Assembly: GCA_934500855.1 (NCBI GenBank)
Contig: CAKSUH010000061.1
Span: 1-8,140 of the forward strand
DNA length: 8,140 nucleotides
Source: an uncultured Eubacteriales bacterium
GTDB lineage: Bacteria > Bacillota > Clostridia > Oscillospirales > CAG-272
Direction: 5' to 3'
The first letter of the stretch is position 1, and the number at the start of each line of letters is the position of its first letter. Positions 1 through 5,412 of this stretch are shown here, in pieces. Position numbers and translations under genes: made by a program. Under the pieces are notes generated by a model. The model did no database searches, was not told the origin of the DNA, and was given only the letters and a program-made list of their open reading frames with translations.

Positions 1-630
1 CTGGTCGGTCTGCCCGAAAAGGCGCGCGTCTATCCGGCACAGCTTTCGGGCGGACAGCAACAGCGCATCGCCATTGCCCGCGCATTGGCGACGGATCCGG
101 AAGTCCTGCTCTGCGATGAAGCGACCTCGGCGCTCGACCCGAACACCACGCACGCGATTCTGCAATTGATCCGCGAGATCAACCGCAAGCTGAACATTAC
201 GGTCATCGTCATTACGCATCAGATGAGCGTGGTGGAGGAGATCTGCGACCATGTGGCAATTCTCGATAACGGAACCGTTGTGGAGGAAGGAACGGTCGGA
301 TCGGTCTTTTCGGCTCCGCGTTCCGCCGCGGCAAAGCGACTGGTGTTCCCGAACGGCGCGGACGATGCAGTCTGCGACCCGACAAAGGAGCGCCGCATCC
401 GCTTGGTGTTCAACGGCGCGGATATGACGGGCGCACCGCTGATTGCAACGATGGCAGTCAAAACGGGCGTGCTTGCAAGCATCATTGCCGCTTCGACCCG
501 CAGTCTTGACGGGCAGATTTACGGGACCATGCTTCTCGGCGTTCCGGCAGGCGGGGATGCCGCCCGCGCAATGGAATTTTTGCGCGGATATCCCGACATA
601 TTTGCGGAGGAGGTGACAGACAATGTTTAA
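1..630 (+). CDS. metN: Methionine ABC importer ATP-binding protein MetN (3' part, start outside window)
   Basis: This is the ATPase subunit of the D/L-methionine importer (MetNIQ), which hydrolyses ATP on the inner face of the membrane. The reading frame is open from base 1, so the Walker A end is missing and 209 codons are visible. Seen residues, counted from base 1: ABC signature LSGGQQQ (15-21), Walker B plus D-loop [12 protein letters not shown] (35-46), and H-loop His73 in ITHQ. A C-terminal domain from about residue 131 to 205 (starting RRIRLVFNG) has the length and pattern of the NIL/ACT-like methionine-sensing domain, which separates MetN from other importer ATPases and mediates inhibition by internal methionine. 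The TAA stop overlaps the start of metI by 8 bases, so the two are translationally coupled. Any S-box or T-box leader would lie upstream of the window. Identification is firm; methionine as substrate is inferred from the NIL domain and MetI neighbour. Confidence 0.95.
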   Translation: MVGLPEKARVYPAQLSGGQQQRIAIARALATDPEVLLCDEATSALDPNTTHAILQLIREINRKLNITVIVITHQMSVVEEICDHVAILDNGTVVEEGTVGSVFSAPRSAAAKRLVFPNGADDAVCDPTKERRIRLVFNGADMTGAPLIATMAVKTGVLASIIAASTRSLDGQIYGTMLLGVPAGGDAARAMEFLRGYPDIFAEEVTDNV

Positions 631-1327
631 CGATCTGTTTTCCGAAAAATCGGTTGCGCAGGCGTTGGAGATTCTGAAAAACGAGATTCCGTTCGCCGTC
701 TGGGAAACCTTTTATGTCACGGTGCTTTCCACCTTCTTTGCGGTTGTGATCGGACTGCCGCTCGGGGTGCTGTTGGTTGTCGGAGAAAAGAACAGTGTTC
801 TTCCGCTCCCGCATTGGCTGATGACGGTTCTCAATGTCCTGATCAATCTGCTCCGCTCGGTTCCGTTTCTGATTCTGATGATTATGGTCATTCCGCTTTC
901 GCGGCTGATTGTCGGCACCAGCATCGGAACGGTTGCAACCATCGTTCCGCTTGTCGTGGCGGCTTTCCCGTTTGTGGCTCGGTTGGTGGAAACCTCCCTG
1001 CGGGAACTGAACCCCAATATCATCGAAGCCGCGCAAAGCATGGGCGCATCGCCGTTTCAGATCATCGTCAAGGTCATGATTCCCGAGAGCGTCCCGTCGC
1101 TCCTCTCCAACCTGACCACCGCGCTGACCACCGTGCTCGGCTATTCGGCAATGAGCGGCGCGATCGGTGGCGGTGGACTTGGAAAGATTGCGATTGATTA
1201 CGGTTATTACCGCTTCAAGTACCTCGTGATGCTGATTGCGGTCATCCTGCTCGTGGTAATGGTTCAGATCTTCCAAACCGTCGGAACCAAGTTTGCCGCA
1301 AAAAGCGATAAGAGACTGAAAAAATGA
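623..1327 (+). CDS. metI: Methionine ABC importer permease MetI
   Basis: This 234-residue protein is the membrane channel subunit of the methionine importer and pairs with MetN. The start at 623 is set by a near-perfect Shine-Dalgarno AGGAGGTGA (608-616), six bases upstream and inside the end of metN. Hydrophobic segments are seen around residues 29-53, 66-91, 102-120, 165-185 and 200-220, fitting the five-helix MetI fold. The coupling (EAA) loop is at about 135-152 ([19 protein letters not shown]), followed by IPESVPSLL. The motif [16 protein letters not shown] (180-195) is typical of this family. Length is close to the usual 215-230, with a Lys-rich tail. No metQ (binding lipoprotein) follows; a terminator stands directly after the stop, so the binding protein must be upstream or elsewhere. 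Confidence 0.95.
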   Translation: MFNDLFSEKSVAQALEILKNEIPFAVWETFYVTVLSTFFAVVIGLPLGVLLVVGEKNSVLPLPHWLMTVLNVLINLLRSVPFLILMIMVIPLSRLIVGTSIGTVATIVPLVVAAFPFVARLVETSLRELNPNIIEAAQSMGASPFQIIVKVMIPESVPSLLSNLTTALTTVLGYSAMSGAIGGGGLGKIAIDYGYYRFKYLVMLIAVILLVVMVQIFQTVGTKFAAKSDKRLKK

Positions 1328-1334
1328 AAAAGCA

Positions 1335-1373
1335 CCCGCCGCGAACCGATTTTGGCTCGTGGCGGGGATTTTT
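1335..1373. terminator. Bidirectional Rho-independent terminator between metI and the minus-strand membrane-protein gene
   Basis: The arms 1335-1347 and 1354-1366 form a 13-position stem (12 pairs including one G-U, one A/C mismatch) with the 6-base loop GATTTT. On the plus strand the stem is followed by GATTTTT. On the minus strand it is followed by TGCTTTTTCA, so the same hairpin can end transcripts arriving from metI and from the convergent gene ending at 1379. Confidence 0.9.
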
Positions 1374-1378
1374 ATGTT

Positions 1379-2197
1379 TCAATCAAAGCGGTCGGTGGAA
1401 ACAAGGCGGTTATCAACCTTGAGGCGAATGACCTTGAAGGTCGGGGAAACGGTAGCGGTCAGGACTTCGCCGGTTTCCAAAGTGGTTTGCAGGACGGTCG
1501 GCTTTCCGATGTAGGGAAGCGCAAAACGGGAAACTTCATCGTATTTTTTGCCGTCCGATTTGATGCAGAAATATCCGATGCCGGCATAAATCAATACGCG
1601 GTGAGAACCGACAATGTATTCCTTGCAGTTGCAGGTGAAGTTTCGAATCCAGAGCGGAAAAATCGGAGGCCAAGGCAGGAGCAAAACAACCAAAATGGCG
1701 GCGCTGATTACCATATAGTCGCCTATTGTTTCGAAAGAATCCGATTTCGGTTCTGTATACGGTTCGAACTGATAGTTTTGGATTTTGTAACTGTTTACAA
1801 TTCCATCAACGCTTACCGTGCCTTTCACGATTTTGCTGTCGGAGGTTTCCGGATGCAAGCGCACGGTTTTGTTTTCAATCAACTGATGGTCTTTGCTATA
1901 AAACGAAACGGATGCCGTGCCGGAGGATACGGATTGATTGAAGGTCATAGTGATTTCCAATTTACACTGCTCAAGATATTCGTATTTTTCCAGAATAGAG
2001 GCTTTATCCGAAACCAATTCAAGCTTCGGAAGCGGCTGTTCCTTCGGTTTGTTTGCGATTTTGTAGCATCCAACCAGAACAGGAGTCACCAAAAGGAAAA
2101 ACAGAATCACCGCGTGGACGCATCGAAGCGTTGCCACCTTCTTTTTATCGTTCCGATAAAGGTCTTTCCGGGAAGGTCTTTCTTTATAATCGTACAT
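1379..2197 (-). CDS. Hypothetical membrane-anchored protein with two hydrophobic segments
   Basis: I do not recognise this 272-residue protein. The start at 2197 (MYDYKERPSR) is chosen because AAGGAG stands 8 bases upstream and a perfect sigma-A promoter lies just beyond; an in-frame ATG at 2254 falls in the -35 box and cannot be transcribed from that promoter. A basic N-terminus (KDLYRNDKKK, 11-20) precedes a hydrophobic stretch at 22-48. A beta-rich, Ser/Thr/Lys-rich region covers 49-158, a second strong hydrophobic segment covers 161-184, and a mixed C-terminal region with a CNC motif (189-191) covers 185-272. The positive-inside rule predicts both ends in the cytoplasm with 49-158 outside. 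The end of the first segment, LVGC (41-44), also matches a lipobox, so it may instead be a lipoprotein signal. The gene is AT-richer than its flanks and is divergent from the small regulator at 2305, its probable controller. Function unknown. Confidence 0.8.
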   Translation of the reverse strand: MYDYKERPSRKDLYRNDKKKVATLRCVHAVILFFLLVTPVLVGCYKIANKPKEQPLPKLELVSDKASILEKYEYLEQCKLEITMTFNQSVSSGTASVSFYSKDHQLIENKTVRLHPETSDSKIVKGTVSVDGIVNSYKIQNYQFEPYTEPKSDSFETIGDYMVISAAILVVLLLPWPPIFPLWIRNFTCNCKEYIVGSHRVLIYAGIGYFCIKSDGKKYDEVSRFALPYIGKPTVLQTTLETGEVLTATVSPTFKVIRLKVDNRLVSTDRFD

Positions 2198-2225
2198 AGC
2201 AATGCTCCTTTTTCGTTTTTCTTTT

Positions 2226-2254
2226 ATTATAGCCCATTTACGGGCAATTGTCAA
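2226..2254 (-). promoter_or_regulatory. Sigma-A promoter of the hypothetical membrane-protein gene
   Basis: Read on the minus strand, TTGACA (2254-2249) and TATAAT (2231-2226) are both perfect consensus with an ideal 17-base spacer. Transcription would begin near 2219, about 22 bases before the start codon. The spacer contains the inverted repeat GCCC-N6-GGGC. Confidence 0.9.
2232..2245. repeat. Inverted repeat in the spacer of the minus-strand promoter (candidate operator)
   Basis: GCCC and GGGC half-sites (2232-2235, 2242-2245) are separated by ATTTAC. The repeat fills most of the -10/-35 spacer of the promoter for the membrane-protein gene. It is a GC-rich island in very AT-rich DNA, where a regulator could block polymerase. 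That the neighbouring Cro/CI-like protein binds here is inference. Confidence 0.45.
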
Positions 2255-2268
2255 GAGAAAAAAGACAA
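2248..2268. repeat. Inverted repeat TTGTC-N11-GACAA over the plus-strand promoter (candidate operator)
   Basis: TTGTC (2248-2252) and GACAA (2264-2268) are five-base half-sites 16 bases apart from start to start, spanning the -35 box and most of the spacer of the regulator gene's promoter. The first half-site also lies within the opposite -35 box. This would allow one dimer to affect both genes, including autoregulation. Short half-sites can arise by chance, so confidence is modest. Confidence 0.4.
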
Positions 2269-2276
2269 CTTATAAT
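2248..2276 (+). promoter_or_regulatory. Sigma-A promoter of the small HTH regulator gene
   Basis: TTGTCA (2248-2253) and TATAAT (2271-2276) are separated by exactly 17 bases. Transcription would begin near 2283, giving a leader of about 22 bases. The -35 box overlaps that of the opposite promoter by five bases, so two polymerases are unlikely to occupy both at once. Confidence 0.88.
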
Positions 2277-2304
2277 AATGATAACGAGAAAAAAGGAGCT
2301 TTTT

Positions 2305-2517
2305 ATGATTCTGTACAAGAAACTTTGGGTAACCATGAAAGAACGGGGTGTTTCCCAATATAAGCTGATTAAAGAATACGGCTTCAGCACGGGACAGCTG
2401 GACCGACTGCGCAAAAACGAAAACCTGAACACGCACACACTCGATCAGCTTTGTGCGATTCTGAACTGTCGACTGGAGGACATCGCGGAATATGTGCCGG
2501 ACAGGGAACGGTCATGA
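2305..2517 (+). CDS. Small Cro/CI-type helix-turn-helix regulator (70 residues)
   Basis: The protein is essentially one DNA-binding domain. A first helix covers about residues 1-13, then VSQYKLIKEYG (16-26) forms the second helix and FSTGQLDRLRKNEN (27-40) contains the recognition helix. THTLDQLCAILNC (43-55) and RLEDIAEYVPD (56-66) are the usual closing helices of this small Xre/Cro family (HTH_26-like). There is no sensor or dimerisation domain. The start at 2305 follows AAGGAG by six bases; an upstream in-frame ATG at 2248 lies in the promoter and is excluded. The gene diverges from the membrane-protein gene and most likely regulates that gene and itself. Its stop overlaps the end of sigK by six bases, tail to tail, with no terminator between. 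The family assignment is firm; target and signal are unknown. Confidence 0.9.
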   Translation: MILYKKLWVTMKERGVSQYKLIKEYGFSTGQLDRLRKNENLNTHTLDQLCAILNCRLEDIAEYVPDRERS

Positions 2518-3192
2518 CATTGCGTTTCTGAGTTTTTCAAGTGCGCTTTTTTCGATTCTGGAAACATAGGAGCGCGAAATGCCGAGACTTTGTGCGACCT
2601 CGCGCTGGGCGTGCGGCTCGGTTCCGCCGAGTCCGTAACGCAGGCGTATAATCCGCCGTTCCCGCTCTGTCAGTACCGTGTCGATCAGACCGAGCATTCG
2701 GTCGGTCATCACCTTGCGCAAAGTCTCCTCCGCAACATCCTCGTCCGCACAGATCACATCGATGTAGGTCAGCGGATTTCCGTCTCGATCTATATCGATG
2801 GTCTCGCCGAGGGAAACCTCACAGCCCAGCTTTTTCTGAGAGCGAAAGTGCATCAGAATCTCGTTCTGAATACATTTTGCCGCATATGTCGCAAATTTTG
2901 CGCCATTCTCCAAGCGGAAAGTGTCAACGGCTTTGACCAATCCGACCGTTCCGATGGACACCAGATCCTCCTGATTTTTAGCCGCACCGTAGTACTTGCG
3001 CACGATATGCGAAACGAGGCGCAGATTATGCAGGATCAGCCTTTCCCGCGCCCCTCCGTCACCCTCTCGGCAAAGGCGGAACGCCTCCTGCTCCTCTTCG
3101 GGGGACAGCGGCGGCGGAAACTTTTGCGGAGGTGTGATTCCGAGGACCAGATGGAGCATTCGGGTAAACAGCGAAAAAAGGGTCAGCAACAT
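2512..3192 (-). CDS. sigK: RNA polymerase sporulation sigma factor sigma-K (probable pro-sigma-K)
   Basis: This 226-residue sigma-70-family factor directs late mother-cell transcription during sporulation in known spore formers. The start at 3192 follows a perfect AGGAGG with an 8-base spacer. Residues 1-18 are strongly hydrophobic (MLLTLFSLFT...), like the pro-sequence of pro-sigma-K that tethers it to membrane until SpoIVFB cleaves it. The segment FPPPLSPEEEQ (25-35) matches the start of the mature protein. Region 2 includes HNLRLVSHIVRKY (55-67), EDLVSIGTVGLVKAVDTF (75-92) and FATYAAKCIQNEILMHFR (100-117). Region 4.2 helix-turn-helix is at 195-221 with GISRSYVSRIEK. Sigma-E is the main alternative, because the linker IDIDRDGN (132-139) resembles it, but SHIVRKY and RSYVSRIEKSALEKL favour sigma-K as I remember the Bacillus proteins. 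The gene is intact, with no skin-type interruption. Confidence 0.88.
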   Translation of the reverse strand: MLLTLFSLFTRMLHLVLGITPPQKFPPPLSPEEEQEAFRLCREGDGGARERLILHNLRLVSHIVRKYYGAAKNQEDLVSIGTVGLVKAVDTFRLENGAKFATYAAKCIQNEILMHFRSQKKLGCEVSLGETIDIDRDGNPLTYIDVICADEDVAEETLRKVMTDRMLGLIDTVLTERERRIIRLRYGLGGTEPHAQREVAQSLGISRSYVSRIEKSALEKLRNAMS

Positions 3193-3221
3193 GGCAGGTT
3201 CCTCCTGTGTTATTTCCTTCC

Positions 3222-3229
3222 AGTATATG
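3222..3229 (-). promoter_or_regulatory. Possible mother-cell (sigma-E/sigma-K-type) -10 element for sigK
   Basis: On the minus strand, CATATACT (3229-3222) resembles the -10 of sigma-E/sigma-K promoters (CATA...), and transcription would begin only about ten bases before the AGGAGG. No convincing -35 partner is visible; an A-run lies at roughly the right distance. No sigma-A promoter is seen for sigK, which fits sporulation-only expression. Tentative. Confidence 0.3.
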
Positions 3230-3268
3230 ACCGGCTCTGTTTTTTTTGCCTGTACACCCGAAAATCGG

Positions 3269-3297
3269 TTGACAGAACGGCGGGAATGTGATAAAAT
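3269..3297 (+). promoter_or_regulatory. Extended -10 sigma-A promoter of the pfp operon
   Basis: TTGACA (3269-3274), a 17-base spacer, and TAAAAT (3292-3297) preceded by TGA (3289-3291, extended -10). Transcription would begin near 3304; the ribosome binding site GAAAGGG (3314-3320) stands seven bases before the ATG. No operator-like repeat was seen, suggesting strong, steady expression. Confidence 0.88.
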
Positions 3298-3327
3298 AAG
3301 GACAGCAACCATAGAAAGGGAAACGAA

Positions 3328-4563
3328 ATGAAGCAATTGATCGGAAATGCGGTTGTCGGGCAGAGCGGCGGACCGACTGCCGCCATCAACGCAACGCTTG
3401 CGGGCGTAATCCGCGGAGTAAAAGAGGATAAGACGGGGAGCATCGGAACGCTTTACGGAATGCGCAACGGGATTGACGGCTTTCTGGCGGAGCGCCTTGT
3501 GAATCTCGGCGCGCTTTGCGACAGTGAGGAGAAGCTGAACCTTCTGGAGCATACCCCTGCGGCGGCGCTCGGCTCCTGCCGCAGAAAACTGCCTGATCCC
3601 GCCAAGGACCCGGGCGTTTATGCGAACCTTCTGACCCTGTTCCGCAAATATAACATCCGCTATTTCTTTTACATCGGCGGGAATGACTCCATGGATACCG
3701 TTTCGCGCCTTTCCGCCTATCTTGCGGACAAGGATTGGGAAATGCGGGTCATGGGCGTTCCGAAAACGATAGACAACGACCTGACCGGAACCGACCACAC
3801 CCCCGGCTTCGGCTCGGCGGCGAAATACATTGCGGTCACGGTGCAGGAAATTCTGCGGGACTGCGCGGTCTATACGGTTCCCGCCGTTACGATTGTGGAA
3901 ATCATGGGCAGAGACGCAGGCTGGCTGACCGCTTCTGCGGCGGCGGGCGGATATGTTTCGGGCTTTTTCCCGGACCTCATCTATCTTCCCGAGCGGGATT
4001 TTTCAACCGCGCAATTCCTTGCTGATGTCCGCGCGGCGCAGGCAAAGCACCCGAATGTTGTAGTGGCGGTTTCGGAGGGCATCCGATTTGCCGACGGGCA
4101 TTATGTCGGTGAAGGCGCGCAGAGCGGCGCGGTGGACGCATTCGGTCACGCTTACCTTGCAGGTGCCGGAAAGGTATTGGAACAGCTTGTTAAGCAGGAA
4201 ATCGGCTGTAAGGTCCGCTCTGTCGAGCTGAACCTCCCGCAACGCTGTGCGGCGCATCTGGCGTCGGAAACCGATCTTGCGGAATCCGTCGGGGTCGGCA
4301 AAGCGGCGGTCGCGGCGGCTCTTGCAGGCGTCGGTGGGGAAATGATGAGCATTGAGCGCACGGGGGACGAACCGTACGCAGTCCGTTTTGACCATTCCTC
4401 GGTTTCGGCAATTGCCAACCGCGTCCGTCGGGTTGATGACCGTTATATCAACGCCGCAGGCAACGGGATGACCGACGCGTTTCGCGCCTACATTCTTCCC
4501 CTGATTCGCGGCGAGGCGGTTTCGGTTTGGGAAAACGGAATTCCGAAACATTTTGTACTGTAA
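3328..4563 (+). CDS. pfp: 6-phosphofructokinase, pyrophosphate-dependent type
   Basis: The 411-residue enzyme belongs to the PFK family and phosphorylates fructose 6-phosphate to the 1,6-bisphosphate in the cytoplasm; the pyrophosphate-linked form works in both directions. Seen motifs: GQSGGPTAAIN (11-21) for phosphoryl-donor binding, YIGGNDSMDT (115-124), GVPKTIDNDLTGTDHTPGFG (143-162) with the catalytic Asp149, and MGRDAGWLTA (193-202) and SEGIR (249-253) for sugar phosphate. Asp120 (Gly in ATP-using enzymes) and Lys146 in PKTIDND are the two established signatures of pyrophosphate use. Asn119 stands where most PFKs have the first Asp of GGD, giving GGND. Length fits the roughly 400-residue pyrophosphate group, larger than 320-residue ATP enzymes. 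It is the first gene of an operon with the dehydrogenase 12 bases downstream. Donor preference is inferred from residues, not proven. Confidence 0.92.
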   Translation: MKQLIGNAVVGQSGGPTAAINATLAGVIRGVKEDKTGSIGTLYGMRNGIDGFLAERLVNLGALCDSEEKLNLLEHTPAAALGSCRRKLPDPAKDPGVYANLLTLFRKYNIRYFFYIGGNDSMDTVSRLSAYLADKDWEMRVMGVPKTIDNDLTGTDHTPGFGSAAKYIAVTVQEILRDCAVYTVPAVTIVEIMGRDAGWLTASAAAGGYVSGFFPDLIYLPERDFSTAQFLADVRAAQAKHPNVVVAVSEGIRFADGHYVGEGAQSGAVDAFGHAYLAGAGKVLEQLVKQEIGCKVRSVELNLPQRCAAHLASETDLAESVGVGKAAVAAALAGVGGEMMSIERTGDEPYAVRFDHSSVSAIANRVRRVDDRYINAAGNGMTDAFRAYILPLIRGEAVSVWENGIPKHFVL

Positions 4564-4575
4564 GGAGGGACCGAT

Positions 4576-5337
4576 ATGAAAATTGCTGTGATTACCGGTG
4601 CCTCGTCCGGAATGGGGCGCGAGTTCGTTCTGCGGCTTGCGAAGGAAAAGAAGCTCGACGAAATCTGGGTCATTGCCCGCCGGTTGGAGCGTCTGCAAAG
4701 CCTGCAGGATTTGGTTCCCGATGTCAGAGGTCGCCCGCTTGCGATGGATTTGACGCGGGAGGATTCTTTGGCAGAATGCAAGACCTTGCTTGCCGCCGAG
4801 AATCCCGATGTCTCGGTGCTGGTCAATGCGAGCGGTTTCGGAAAATTCGGAGTGTTTGAGGATATCGAGCTGTCGGAACAGTTGAACATGATCGACCTCA
4901 ATGACAAGGCATATGTCGCCATGACCTACCTGACCCTGCCGTATATGCGCGCGGGCGGGGAAATCTATCAGTTGGATTCGCTTTCCTCGTTTCAACCGGT
5001 TCCGTATATCACCGTTTACGGTGCGACCAAGGCGTTTGTGCTCAGCTTCAGCCGCGCGCTGAATGTGGAATTGAAAAAGCGGAAAATCCGCTGTATGGCG
5101 GTTTGCCCCGGGTGGGTCAAAACGGAGTTTTTCGACCGCGCCGTGCGGGATGACACCATCACCTATTACAACCGCTTCTTCACGCCCGAACAGGTGGTTA
5201 CCCGTGCGTTGCGAGACATGAAAAAAGGGAAGGATGTTTCGGTCTGCGGCGCTTCCGTCCGCGCGCAGGTGCGACTGACCAAGCTGCTTCCGCACAGGCT
5301 CGTGATGAAAATCTGGTGCCGCCAGCAAAAGAAATAA
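4576..5337 (+). CDS. Short-chain dehydrogenase/reductase, probably NADP(H)-linked
   Basis: This 253-residue classical SDR has a Rossmann start with TGASSGMG (7-14), NASG (84-87) in place of the NNAG motif, Asn109, Ser135 and YGATK (Tyr148, Lys152) as the catalytic set, and PGWVKTEFF (178-186) after the sixth strand. Arg35-Arg36 at the end of the second strand favour NADP(H). The C-terminal part (225-253) is basic. It resembles the DltE/YqjQ-like SDRs, for which substrates are mostly unknown, so I give no reaction. The start at 4576 is decided by AAGGAGG (4562-4568), which overlaps the pfp stop codon; the gene is co-transcribed and probably coupled with pfp. A hairpin with a T-run ends the unit at 5370-5412. 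Confidence 0.9.
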   Translation: MKIAVITGASSGMGREFVLRLAKEKKLDEIWVIARRLERLQSLQDLVPDVRGRPLAMDLTREDSLAECKTLLAAENPDVSVLVNASGFGKFGVFEDIELSEQLNMIDLNDKAYVAMTYLTLPYMRAGGEIYQLDSLSSFQPVPYITVYGATKAFVLSFSRALNVELKKRKIRCMAVCPGWVKTEFFDRAVRDDTITYYNRFFTPEQVVTRALRDMKKGKDVSVCGASVRAQVRLTKLLPHRLVMKIWCRQQKK

Positions 5338-5369
5338 GAATCCGGACAGGTCGTTCTAAATCGCATAAC

Positions 5370-5412
5370 CCTCCCATACACTGTTATAAACAGCGGTATG
5401 GGAGGATTTTTT
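5370..5412 (+). terminator. Terminator hairpin whose 3' arm contains the wecB ribosome binding site
   Basis: CCTCCCATAC (5370-5379) pairs perfectly with GTATGGGAGG (5396-5405). Inside, CTGTT (5381-5385) pairs with AACAG (5389-5393) around the loop ATA. The stem is followed by A and six T (5407-5412), then directly by the ATG of wecB. Thus it has the form of a Rho-independent terminator for pfp and the dehydrogenase gene. Its 3' arm GGGAGG (5400-5405) is the only ribosome binding site for wecB, seven bases before the start. In a read-through transcript the site would be sequestered. Confidence 0.8.
5382..5390 (+). promoter_or_regulatory. Possible extended -10 promoter inside the hairpin loop
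   Basis: TGT followed by TATAAA (5382-5390) forms an extended -10 element; there is no good -35 (the sequence 17 bases upstream is CGCATA). Initiation near 5397 would give a short wecB leader lacking the 5' arm of the hairpin, freeing the ribosome binding site. Speculative. Confidence 0.25.

Noticed and set aside
1352..2275. Long plus-strand reading frame (307 codons) opposite the membrane-protein gene
   Set aside because: It starts inside the terminator hairpin, has no ribosome binding site or promoter, and its product shows no domain. The minus-strand frame has a perfect promoter, AAGGAG and clear membrane segments.
2100..2304. Integrase, attachment-site repeats or insertion sequence ends around the AT-rich module
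   Set aside because: I found no transposase or integrase and no flanking direct or terminal inverted repeats near 1379 or 2517, so any transfer is suggested by composition only.
3236..3248. T-run after GGCTCTG as a terminator upstream of pfp
   Set aside because: No stem of useful length can be formed before the T-run, and no plus-strand gene needs termination there.
3193..3798. N-terminal extension of the sigma factor gene upstream to 3798
   Set aside because: The extension would overlap pfp and its promoter antisense and lacks sigma-factor homology. The perfect AGGAGG at 3201-3206 and the pro-sigma-K-like N-terminus fix the start at 3192.
4003..5328. Long minus-strand reading frame (441 codons) opposite pfp and the SDR gene
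   Set aside because: It spans two well-identified genes and the gap between them, has no plausible start signal, and its product is rich in His/Arg/Asn without recognisable domains, typical of an antisense shadow in GC-rich DNA.
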